In this document: piece after piece, positions 23,201 through 32,676 of the stretch | Numbering within the stretch: position 1 is the stretch's first letter | Layout: each line of letters begins with the position of its first letter | Assembly: GCA_022385805.1 (NCBI GenBank) | Contig: MU277726.1 | Location: 124,001-188,000 of the forward strand | Reading direction: 5' to 3' | From: Pilatotrama ljubarskyi | Taxonomy: Eukaryota; Basidiomycota; Agaricomycetes; Polyporales; Polyporaceae | Length of the DNA stretch: 64,000 nt | Notes under the pieces: model-generated | The model's database searches: none | What the model was told of the DNA's origin: nothing | The model's input: the letters and a program-made list of their open reading frames with translations, nothing else | Position numbers and translations under genes: made by a program

Positions 23201-23953
23201 AGCCAGCTCGTGCTCGCCCCCATCCCAGGCAAAGGTGCCCAAGGCGCAAGTACGCCTAGCCAACGCATCCCAGTAGTCGAACTGCGGCTCTACCTAGACC
23301 ACGTCGATCCCCTCTTCCAGCTACAAGAGCTCGGCATGCAGGATGTCATCACCGAGGCGATCGTCGAAGCTGCGACGGCCATGTTTGCTGGAGACCCTGC
23401 CCCGCCATCGCCGTCCTCTGACAAGCCACCACTCCGCTTCGGGCACGGGGACGGGGACGGGGTGCGTGTCGTACGCTTCCCGGACAACCCCCTCGGCTGT
23501 ACGCCTTTCCACGAGAAGCTCGACGGAGAGGCGGTCGTAGTGGCCCGGGGCGAGTGCACCTTCCTCGAAAAGCTCGTGCACGCGCAACGCGCGGGTGCTT
23601 CGGGTGTCGTCGTCCTCGGCGACGAGGACCACCACATAAACCCGTCGGCGGACGCGCAGGAGCTTGCTGCGGCAGGTCCGGAGATCAACGACGTTGCGAT
23701 AGTGGTTCTTCGCCGCGCAGACGCGGAGCTTGTCCTGGACATGCTGGACGCGGCTGAGCGGCACGGGTTCGGGGAGGTCAAGCTCGTCGTGGAGCCTTGG
23801 GACGCTGTCCCAGCGGAGGCGGAGCAGGCGCAGCCGACTCGGACGCGAGAGACGAAGGAAGGAGACACGGCGAGAGAAGGGAAGCAGGAGGACGTGCCGC
23901 GGATGCTCTTCCTCAACAACCACCCGCTGATTAACACGAGGCTATTAGTCTAG
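20266..23953 (+). CDS. EDEM-like alpha-mannosidase (GH47) with C-terminal PA domain
   Basis: ER lectin/mannosidase that trims N-glycans of misfolded glycoproteins and marks them for ERAD. The chosen start (20266) gives a clean signal peptide ([20 protein letters not shown]). After the first intron come [23 protein letters not shown], then [16 protein letters not shown], the EDEM-subfamily hallmark. GH47 blocks follow: [46 protein letters not shown] (joined across an intron), [18 protein letters not shown] and [17 protein letters not shown]. The C-terminal exon encodes a protease-associated domain ([29 protein letters not shown]), as in Htm1/EDEM3-type proteins. It ends [13 protein letters not shown] at TAG 23951-23953 with no HDEL/KDEL. 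About a dozen introns. Its ERAD role links it with the Hrd1 gene in this window. Confidence 0.92.
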
Positions 23954-24135
23954 AGGTGGAGATGCATGTACAGATGTACAGGTGCGCGTGTGGTACAGTG
24001 TGCACACGCGCTCTCGATGATACGAATACACTGGACTCTCTGGTATACCGCGCCGGTCGACCTGCCCGGGCCTGTATCGTTTCTGCCTAGGAACCTAAAA
24101 CCCCATATACATATCCGCTGGAACTGGATTGGGCT

Positions 24136-24860
24136 CTAGTCGTCGACCTTGACGATGGAGTACAGGGGTGCGTCGAGCTTCTCGGAGGGCTTGAGGAAGG
24201 TGAGCTCGATAATGAAGAGGTACTCGAGCGTCTTGCCGCCGAGCTTGGCTACAAGCTCGCCCGCTGCCTTCGCAGAACCACCTAGGTTCTATGAGCATCC
24301 TCGTCAGGATCCAGTACGGTATGTTACCCACCAGTAGCGACCAAGTCGTCCACAATGACGACGTTCTGGCCAGGCTTGATAGCATCCGCCTGCATCTCAA
24401 AGACGTCCTGCAGAAGCGCGCGCCGTCAGATCCATGACCTTCCAATGTGAGAAAATTGGCAGGGAACGCACAACGCCGTACTCCTTCTGATACTCCGCGT
24501 GGATCGTCTCGCCAGGAAGCTTGCCCTTCTTCCGAACGGGCACGAACGCGGCGCCGAGACGCATCGCGATGATGGGTCCGAGCAGGAAGCCGCGCGCGTC
24601 GAGGCCGACCACGACGTCGATCTTTTTCGACGGCGAGGTCGCGATCGTGTGCGACGTCAGCCGGTGCACAAAGTGCGTGATCAGCGTCTCAAATGCGACC
24701 GGGTCACGGAGGAGGGGGAAGATGTCCAAGAAGACGATTCCCTGAGAGAATACAACGTGAGCTTTAGAGTGAATGTACGATATGGCCAGTATCGCACCTT
24801 CTTCGGGTAGTCGGGGAACGACCGTAAGAGGCCCCTCAGGTAGTCGACGTCGGCGGGCAT
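24136..24860 (-). CDS. APT1: Adenine phosphoribosyltransferase
   Basis: Purine salvage enzyme: adenine + PRPP to AMP + PPi, cytosolic. The start ATG at 24860 begins [20 protein letters not shown], then an intron, then [20 protein letters not shown]. The adenine-site region is [20 protein letters not shown], followed by the flexible loop ([20 protein letters not shown]). After introns the PRPP-binding signature [20 protein letters not shown] is intact, and the protein ends [11 protein letters not shown] at TAG 24136-24138. Length (about 180 residues) is normal for APRT. It is convergent with the EDEM-like gene, 180 bp apart. Confidence 0.95.
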
Positions 24861-25270
24861 GGTGATGGTCTAGTGTATGCCTTTCTGCAGCCACTCGACT
24901 GCGATAAAAGCCTGTGGCTGGAGCCGATAATTTGTGCTGCTACCGATCATCTAGTAGATCGGGCACAGCTTGTACAGATCTCATGCGCGCTTCGAAGCAA
25001 AACACGCGTCTATTCAACACCAATGCTGCGAATACTCTGCGGTCGACGAGATGCATTTCAAGCGATTCTGGGTGGGTCGTCTTCGTGCCTACGGCAAGTC
25101 ACAGATGTTTGTGCTGGAATAATCACGCAAGTCCACCCAGTGGACCGAAAGCAAGCAGAAGGCAGAATGGGCGGTACGGCAAGCGTAGTCGTGTCACATA
25201 GTCATACCCTTGTAGCATATGCGAAAAAAATCATGGTAAAGCGATACATGAGCAGACAACATGTGAGCTT
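24861..25270. promoter_or_regulatory. Intergenic: APRT promoter and eS1 3' flank
   Basis: About 410 bp between two minus-strand genes. Open frames on the plus strand here lack support. No specific element was recognised. Confidence 0.5.
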
Positions 25271-26275
25271 TTATACAGACTCGAGAATCTCGGGCTCCTT
25301 GAAGTCCTTGACCACACGAGTGCCAGTCTCCTAGAAATGAAAGGACGGTTAATCGCAGGCCAAAGACGCTGCGCACATAGAAGACTCACGTCTGTCGACT
25401 CGCCATGGAGCTCGAGGAGCTTCGACATGTCGAACTTCGGCGACTTGAGGATCTTCGCCTTGTGAACGTAGACGTTCTGGAGAGGGTAAATGCTCCGCGC
25501 CGCCTTCTCAATCTCCCGACCAATCGCCTCCGGAACGAACTTCTGGACGAGCTCCTTCAGGTCGCAACTCGACGCCTCCCGGGTCATGATCTCGAACATC
25601 TTTTTGCGGATCTCCCGGATCTGTGACGACTGGGCGTACGTCGTCTTCTTCACCTGGGTGGGCCGACGCTTCGTGAAGCCAATAGCGAAGAGACGGAGGA
25701 GGTAGCCGTCGGTCGTCTTCACGTCGACGTGCGCCTCAATGAGGGTCTGCCACTTGCGAACGAGCGAGCGGAGCTTGTCCGAAGTGAAGCTCATGCCGTG
25801 GAAGTTGGTCAGGCAGTTCTTGCCCTGGACCTCGTCGACCCGGAGCTTGATCTTGCGGAAGGCCTGCTCCTCATCCTTGTTGAGATCGGCCAGGGAGACC
25901 TCAACGATACGACCCTTCAGGTAGTCGTTCGCATTTTCTGGACGCAAATCAGGCCTGCCCCCTAACGATATGCGCCTGGATATACGTACTGAGACCCTGA
26001 GAGCGGTTGACAAGAGTCTTGCCGACGTTCTTGACCTCGAAGATCGAGGGCGCCTTGATGTCGTACCAGTCTTTCCACCCATCTCTCAATCTCACTGGCA
26101 TCCCCCGTATTCGCTGGAGACTCACCCTTGCGGGAGAAGGGGTCAACGACCTTCTTCTTGATACCCTTCTTGCCCTTAGACAAACGCTTGTTCTACACGC
26201 CAGCAGAGGTGAGTTATGGAGAACGACCAGCATGGAAACCACCGGAAGTTCACGACAGACCTTGCCAACAGCCAT
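25271..26275 (-). CDS. RPS1: 40S ribosomal protein eS1 (S3Ae/RPS1 family)
   Basis: Structural protein of the small ribosomal subunit. The start ATG at 26275 gives MAVGK, followed over short early exons by [20 protein letters not shown] and [20 protein letters not shown]. The long third part carries [20 protein letters not shown], then [56 protein letters not shown] and [20 protein letters not shown], ending [19 protein letters not shown] at TAA 25271-25273. Length (about 255 residues) and order fit the family throughout. Several introns crowd the 5' end, common for fungal ribosomal protein genes. It is divergent from ATG10 with under 200 bp between starts. Confidence 0.97.
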
Positions 26276-26468
26276 GATGGGTTATCTGGAGAGTTGCGGC
26301 AGGGAGGGACCGCAAGGAGAGGGAGCCGGCAGTTGGACGGGCTGAGTTTTGGGATGCGTGAGGACCACCAGACGCGGGCAGTAGCAGGCTAGGCTGTGGG
26401 AAAGTCCTCACAGTGGCTGAACCTTAATTCTGCAACTACCATCGGCGCTTCCCACGCCACACATCCTC

Positions 26469-27223
26469 ATGCTCACCACACTCACCCGCGCACAGTTCGA
26501 GGACGCATGTCGCCGTTATGTCGACGCTCACTCTGCTGGTCGCCGTCCTGACGTGAAGACCTATCCATCTGGGTGGCTTTGGAATGAACATTCTGTACGC
26601 TTGTCCGACTACTAGCTTCTGTATCAGTCTAATGGCGAGCAGTACATCTCTGGGCTTGGTTACCTAGCGAGGACTGTTCTCCTACCCCGGAAGCACACAC
26701 CTGAGGTCGATGAAGCTAGCGAGCTATGCGAGCCCTTGGCGATTGACGATGAGGCCGTCTCTGTCCCTGCCGGCGACCTCCTGACGTGCAAGCAATACGT
26801 GGTCTATTCGGCGACATTCGAAGTGCCCGCTTTCTACTTCACCTTGCACGAGAGTAGTGCGTACTGCTGCAGTGGTTGGCCTATCTTCCCTGACAATTGT
26901 AGCTGCGAGTAGCCGGGTCACCTTTGCCTCTTGACGAAGTGGTCAAGTCAGCCTTATTCCGGCGCCATGCCCTTCCCTCGCCAGATGGCAACACCTTCGC
27001 TCTGACGCTTCCGGACTCCTCGCTGGCGTTACTTTCGCAAGGCGATCATCCTACCCTCGGGACGCCCGCATGGTACTTCCATCCGTGCCACACGTCCGAG
27101 GCGGTCAGGGAGATTTTGGCAGCGTCCGGCGGCACCGGGGCTGGAGACGAACTGCTGCGATGGATGGAGGTGTGGTTCATGGTTATGAGTAACATAGTGG
27201 ATTTTTCTGCTGGCAGTCAATGA
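26469..27223 (+). CDS. ATG10: Autophagy E2-like enzyme Atg10
   Basis: E2-like enzyme that transfers Atg12 to Atg5 in autophagosome formation. The start ATG at 26469 begins MLTTLTRAQFEDACRRYVDA, an N-terminal helix typical of Atg10, then SGWLWNEHS. After an intron comes NGEQYISGLGYLARTVLLP. The core beta strands read KQYVVYSATFEVPAFYFTLH. The catalytic region is GTPAWYFHPCHTSEAVREIL, with the family HPC motif whose Cys forms the thioester. It ends VDFSAGSQ at TGA 27221-27223. Length of about 200 residues fits. At most three short introns. It shares a short divergent promoter with the eS1 gene. Confidence 0.9.
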
Positions 27224-27612
27224 TATCGTCCTGTCGCGTGAGTTCGTTGTCGGTCCATGCATTTTGTTGAGCATCGGGCGTCGGCCCATGGGGTCGGGCG
27301 CGTGGCGCACGCGGAACCGGGGCGGGGGTCTCGTGGGCGTGCGTTGAATCACCTGCTCTTGGCCGCTGTGCCCACCGGTCGGGTCTTCGACGCGCCAGCG
27401 ATCCCCGAGTCTTATAAAAGGCCGAGCGCTGTCTCAGCTTCGCTGCCTCCGACGTTGTTGACAACACCGGCACGACTTTGAGCACAACACGCGTCTGTTG
27501 AGAGAAGACCGGCGCCCCAGTCGTACGATCGTCAAATACCCAGATCCCCGACCCCGCGTTAACGGCTAATCGATCAACTCAGCCCAACAAGCGGATATAA
27601 AGCTCGGACGCG
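27224..27612 (+). promoter_or_regulatory. Promoter region of the acetyl-CoA acetyltransferase gene, TATA box at 27413
   Basis: About 390 bp downstream of ATG10 and upstream of the thiolase. TATAAAAG at 27413-27420 lies about 190 bp before the first ATG, a plausible TATA box. A second AT-rich TATAAAG near 27595 is too close to the ATG to serve it. Confidence 0.6.
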
Positions 27613-29151
27613 ATGCTTGCTGCTCGTGTAGCCATACCCTCCTCTCCAGCGACCCGTTTTCCCCTCAGACACCTCGTCCGCAGAATGGTATGTCTTTTCG
27701 TTCGTCGGATCTGCTCAAGGCGTACAACGTCTTACCCATCTCCTGCAGTCCTCCCAGACCCGTCACGAAGCCGTCATCGTCGCTGCCGCGCGAACGCCTG
27801 TGGGATCCATTAACGGCTCTCTGAAGACCCTCACGGCCCCTCAGCTCGGTGTCGTCGCACTCAAGCGCGCCTTCGAGCAGTCCGGTGTCAAGCCCGAGGC
27901 GGTCGAGGAGATCTACTTCGGCAATGTCGTCCAGGCTGGTGTCGGGCAATCTCCTGCTCGTCAGGTCGCGCTCGGCGCGGGCATGAGCACTCGCTCGGAT
28001 GCGACAACCATCAACAAGGTCTGCGCCAGTGGCATGAAGTCGATCATGCTCGCGGCCCAGAGCATCGAGTCTGGCTACAAGAGCGTCGTGGTCGCTGGTG
28101 GTATGGAGAGCATGAGCAATGCGCCGTACGTGTGCAAGACTTTACGTACCGTTTCGGTCATTCATCAGGTCTTGTGTTCAGGTTCCTCCTGCCTCGCCAG
28201 AACCCCGTGTTCGGCAAGTTCACCGCCAAGGACTCGCTTGAGAACGACGGTCTGTGGGACGTCTACAACGAGTCCGCGATGGGCAACTGCGGTGAGGCCG
28301 CTGCTGAGAAGCACGGTATCACCCGTGAATCCCAGGACGCGCACGCCATCGAGTCGTACAAGCGGGCAGAGCGTGCATGGAAGGCTGGCGCCTTCAACGC
28401 TGAGATCGCGCCTGTGACGATCAAGGGCAAGAAGGGGGACACGGTCGTGTCGGAGGATGAGGAGTACAAGCGCGTCATCTACGAGAAGATCCCTACCCTC
28501 AACCCCAGCTTCAAGAAAAACGGTGGCACCATCACGCCCGCCAACTCTTCGAGCTTGAACGATGGTGCTTCGGCGCTCATCCTCATGTCTGCGGAGAAGG
28601 CGCGTGAGCTCGGCGTCAAGCCGCTCGCGAGGGTTGTCTGTGAGTATCTTCTGGTCGAGCGATCGGAAGAGCACGTAGTACTGACAGATAGCCCACAGCG
28701 TACGCTGATGCTGGTGTTGACCCAATCGACTTCCCTGAGGCCCCCACCTTGGCACTCCCTGTGGCTCTTGAGAGGGCAGGTCTGAAAGTGGATGACATCG
28801 CGCAGTTCGAAATCAACGAGGCGTTCTCTGTTGTCGTCAGGATCGCTGAGAAGAAGCTTGGCATTGATCCTGCGAAGATCAACCCCAACGGGTACGTATG
28901 CATCGGGGTTCCGTATGCCAACCGAGGCTCATCTCATATCTGCAGTGGTGCGGTCGCCCTCGGCCATGCTATCGGCAACTCTGGCTCTCGTATCATCGTC
29001 TCGTTGGTGCACTCGCTCAAGTCCGGCGAGTACGGGGCTGCTGGTATTTGCAATGGGGTAAGAAACGAACCTTCGACATACATGGCGTCGAAATTAACCC
29101 GTTATCGTTTAGGGTGGCGCTGCGTCCGCGCTGGTTATTCAAAAGTTGTAA
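27613..29151 (+). CDS. Acetyl-CoA C-acetyltransferase (thiolase), probably mitochondrial, possibly dual-targeted
   Basis: Condenses or cleaves acetoacetyl-CoA / two acetyl-CoA, feeding the mevalonate pathway or ketone/isoleucine metabolism. The first ATG (27613) gives an Arg-rich presequence-like N-terminus ([20 protein letters not shown]) encoded by exon 1. A second in-frame ATG at 27685 is the last codon of exon 1 and would start directly at [20 protein letters not shown], a normal cytosolic thiolase N-terminus. The acylated Cys lies in [16 protein letters not shown]. The thiolase block [19 protein letters not shown] is followed across an intron by [16 protein letters not shown] with the catalytic His, and [17 protein letters not shown] holds the second Cys. 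It stops at TAA 29149-29151. Complete, family-length (about 420 residues). Confidence 0.95.
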
Positions 29152-29741
29152 TTCTAGACTTCGATCTCTACACCGTGTATTGCTCTCGCACTGCTATCAT
29201 ATCCTGGTTAATCATTCGGAACCTTTATCCTTCCCATGTGTGGCCTGTTGATAAGTAATTGAAGCCGATAGCGTGAGTGCGCCCTCGGTAACATCAGAAT
29301 CTCTATGACGCTACAGACGAATCCAGCAAACGCGTCCGCACGCTGGCCGCCGCGGAATGCATTCTTGCTATCTGAAGTGACACAAGTCAAACACAAGTCC
29401 TCCCGTGTCTGCGCGCATGTGAGTGAGGGAGTGCTTTACGGCACGCGGCCCGCTTGCTTATCTCCCACTCCAGTGGCTCGCCCTCCCTCACCCTAGACCT
29501 GAACCAGCTGCCTTCTTCACGGCATTGGTGATTTGGCGGCACGAACAGCAGATACACGGGTGCCGGTGCCTTCCATGACCATGCATGACCCCGTAGTCCT
29601 CGGAAGCAGAACTCGTTATAAACGGAGGTCCAGCTGACCGGGCGTTCCGTGGGACTGGCAAGCGGGTCGCTGCTGCATCTCATACGAGGCTACTCGACTC
29701 CGAGTCCGACGGCACTGCTCTTCAGTTGCAGATCCTTCGTC
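29152..29741 (+). promoter_or_regulatory. Promoter region of the first MFS gene, TATA box at 29617
   Basis: About 590 bp between two plus-strand genes. TATAAAC at 29617-29623 stands about 125 bp before the MFS start and is a likely TATA box. The left part is the thiolase 3' flank. Confidence 0.6.
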
Positions 29742-32210
29742 ATGCAGACCTCGCTTCAGGACAGGAAGTCTCTCGAGAAAAGGCGGTCTCGGGACGACGA
29801 GAAGGACTCGGAGGCGTATGACGTTACGGTCTCGATCGCGGAGAGCACCGAGGGCGACGAGGCTCTGAAGCTCGTCGGCCGGGAGCGTACGGCGCAATTC
29901 AGCGAGGAGTACAACAAGAAGCTCCGCAGGAAGTTGGTACGTGCTTTGCCTGCAGGGCGTTCTAGCTGGGAGCTGACGGATTCTGGTAGGACTTCCTCAT
30001 TCCGCCTCTTTGCGCCGCCGTGTACTTCACGCAATTCTTGTACGTTGGTTCACTTACATCCTGTCTCGATTGAGATACAAATGTCGCTTCATAGGGACAA
30101 GACCTCTCTGAACTATGCGAGGTAAGCATAAAGTTGCCTTCGTTCCTATACGGATCGTCCGTTGACGTTCCTTCAAGTATAATGGGCTTCCCCATCACCG
30201 GCCAGGTAGTGAACCTTCCCTCATCAAGGGAATTCGTACTGAACGGCTGTCAACCCAGCATTACAACCTAGTCTCTCTCGCATTCTATTTGGGTGAGTAC
30301 TCCGAACACAGCCGTACGACCTCCGCCCATGATGTTGCAGGTTTCCTCGTCTGGGAGTTTCCTACGGTGTACATCTCGCAGAAGCTCAGGGTACGCAATC
30401 ACGCTGATTGAATGCATACTCGGTATTGACCCGTCAATACCCTAGGTTGCCAAGTACCTCGGCGCCAACATCATAGTATGGGGTGCTATCTTGATATGCC
30501 ACGCTGCTGCCACGTCCTTCGGCGCATTCTTCGCGCTGCGATTTCTCCTTGGTAAGTGGAATGTGCGTTGATCTGAATTACCGGTGTTGACTTCGGGGTA
30601 GGAATGTGCGAGAGCTGCGTCGCCCCCATCCTCATCCTGATCATCTCGATGTTCTATAAGAAAGACGAACAGGTACGTCAAGGCACCCTTCCGGCCCGAC
30701 TGCATATCCTGACCATTTACGCTACGATAGGGGACAAGAGTGTCTTGGTTCTACGTGATGGTGAGTCTCAAGATGTGCCTTGCCATGCTCACCCGCTGAC
30801 CTGAGGTTGTAGAACGGTACATGTTCCACGCGTAGTGCTTCCGGTGTCTATCATATCTGACTCCTCGCAGGTTTGACGCAAATCTTCGGCGGCTTCGTCG
30901 CGTACGGCGTCTCCTTCTACGACGGACACAACATCGCTCCGTACAAGATCATCTACCTTCTTCTCGGAGGCCTCGCCATCCTTGTCGGAATCTGCGTCAT
31001 CGTGTGGCTTCCAGACTCCCCCGTCCACGCCCGTGTCCTGACGAAAGAGGAGCGCGTCGCTGTCCTTGAGCGGGTGCGAGATGATCAAGGCGGTACCGAG
31101 AACAAGCACTGGAAGAAGGACCAGATCGTCGAGGCGCTCACCGATGTTCGCACCTGGCTGATCGCGTTGACTACTCTGATGAGTGAGTGGCCTTGACCTT
31201 GGGGTCGAGCAAATCCTGACTGCGTTCGTAGCGAGCATTCCCAACGGAGCGCTAAGCAACTGTGAGTACCGATGATCTTCTACGTCGGCGCCAATGTTCT
31301 CATCCACCTTCCAGTCAGCAACATCATCATAAAGAGCTTCGGTTATACGTACGTATCTAGGGCTATGATCAGCCCTGTGTGATGACTGACACTGTCTTCA
31401 GCTCGAAGCAGACGTTGATTCTCTCCACTCCAGGAGGAGCAGTAGCTTCTCTCACGACGCTGCTTTGCGGCTGGTACTCCGATAGGAAGGTCGGTCGGAT
31501 CTCCTGTATTCCCATGCAGACGGCTCACTCGTAACACAGAACGAGCGGATGATTCCTATCATCTTCTGTCTTATACCCACCATCGTCGGATCGGCCATGC
31601 TGATCGGGCTCAATGGCTCGGGCAACAAGGGAGCCCTGCTTTTTGGTGAGCAACATCATCCTGCACGAAGAACCTCCTGCCTGACATTCGAGGGTAGCGA
31701 CGTACCTTATTGGTACCTTTGGCAGTGCGCTGTCGTCAGTGTACGCGTACAACGCCAGCAACACCAGCGGTCACACGAAGAAGGTCAGACGCCTCTCACT
31801 CTAGATCAACGCCGCCTCTTACCCTGAGCCATACGACGCATAGAACACCATCAACGCGTTGACCTTGGCGACCTTCAGCGTGGGGAACATCATCGGCACG
31901 GAGATCTTTCAGCCCAAGGACGCGCCCGCGTACATCCCGGGTAAGATCGCCATCATGGTCCTCCTCACCGTGCAACTCTTCGTCTCCCTCCTCCTGCGCT
32001 GGATCAACCTGCGCCTCAACATCAAGAAGAGGGAAAAGCTCGAGGAAGAGAAGGCGAAGCACGGCTGGACGGACGAAGACGTGCAGAGGGAGCGCGAACG
32101 GCACGCGTTCATGGATTTGACGGATAAGCAGTACGTTCCTCTTGGTTTCACGTCGAGCGTGACATGGCTCATTCGGGCTCAGGAACCTGTTCTTCGTGTA
32201 CACTGCGTAA
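29742..32210 (+). CDS. MFS transporter, anion:cation symporter (allantoate permease-like) family, copy 1
   Basis: Plasma-membrane proton symporter for an organic anion (allantoate, nicotinate or similar; substrate not predictable). The start at 29742 gives a charged N-terminus, then IPPLCAAVYFTQFL and DKTSLNYASIMGFPITGQHY, the typical first helices of this family. Later helices include FALRFLLGMCESCVAPILIL with MFYKKDEQ, and GLTQIFGGFVAYGV. The mid-loop KEERVAVLERVRDDQGGTEN precedes the second half (DVRTWLIALTTLMTSIPNGA; TPGGAVASLTTLLCGWYSDR). The conserved VYAYNASNTSGHTKK helix is followed by GNIIGTEIFQPKDAPAYIPG. It ends DKQNLFFVYTA at TAA 32208-32210. Many short introns. About 500 residues, 12 TM helices expected. 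A close paralogue follows in tandem. Confidence 0.92.
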
Positions 32211-32676
32211 CGAACTCAACGACGTCCATGAAAGCAATGTTATTGTACATCTCTATAGATATGTGAGGCTTGCACGAAGCGCCCTCCGCATGTCAACAGG
32301 CAAACCTCGCGCACCCGGACGGACCGCTGAGAAGATGTGAGAATCGTTATCAAACCCTCTGAGAAGCATTCGCACCGCGGAACACCTGCAGGATGCCGAG
32401 AGACACATCTCGAGGTCTCATGCAGTGCCGCTCCAGCTTCGAGCTGTTATCTCCTCTCCTCTAAGTGCTATCTTACTCTCAGGACCTCGCGCGCACAGTG
32501 GCAATCAATGCGCCAATCTTAGTAACTCTCGGTGCGCTCTTCTTCTTCGGTGCCTCGTCCAGAAGCTCCCTGTTGGTCACAAGATGGCGAGGGTGCTCCT
32601 ATAAGAGGCGGGTAGAGCCCGGGCGCGGTGCTATGCGCGGTCTTGCATTCCGTATCCCTCCTTGCTGCTCTTTGCT
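32211..32676 (+). promoter_or_regulatory. Promoter region of the second MFS gene, TATA box at 32599
   Basis: About 465 bp between the tandem transporters. TATAAG at 32599-32604 lies about 75 bp before the ATG and is a candidate TATA box. Nothing else was recognised. Confidence 0.55.
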
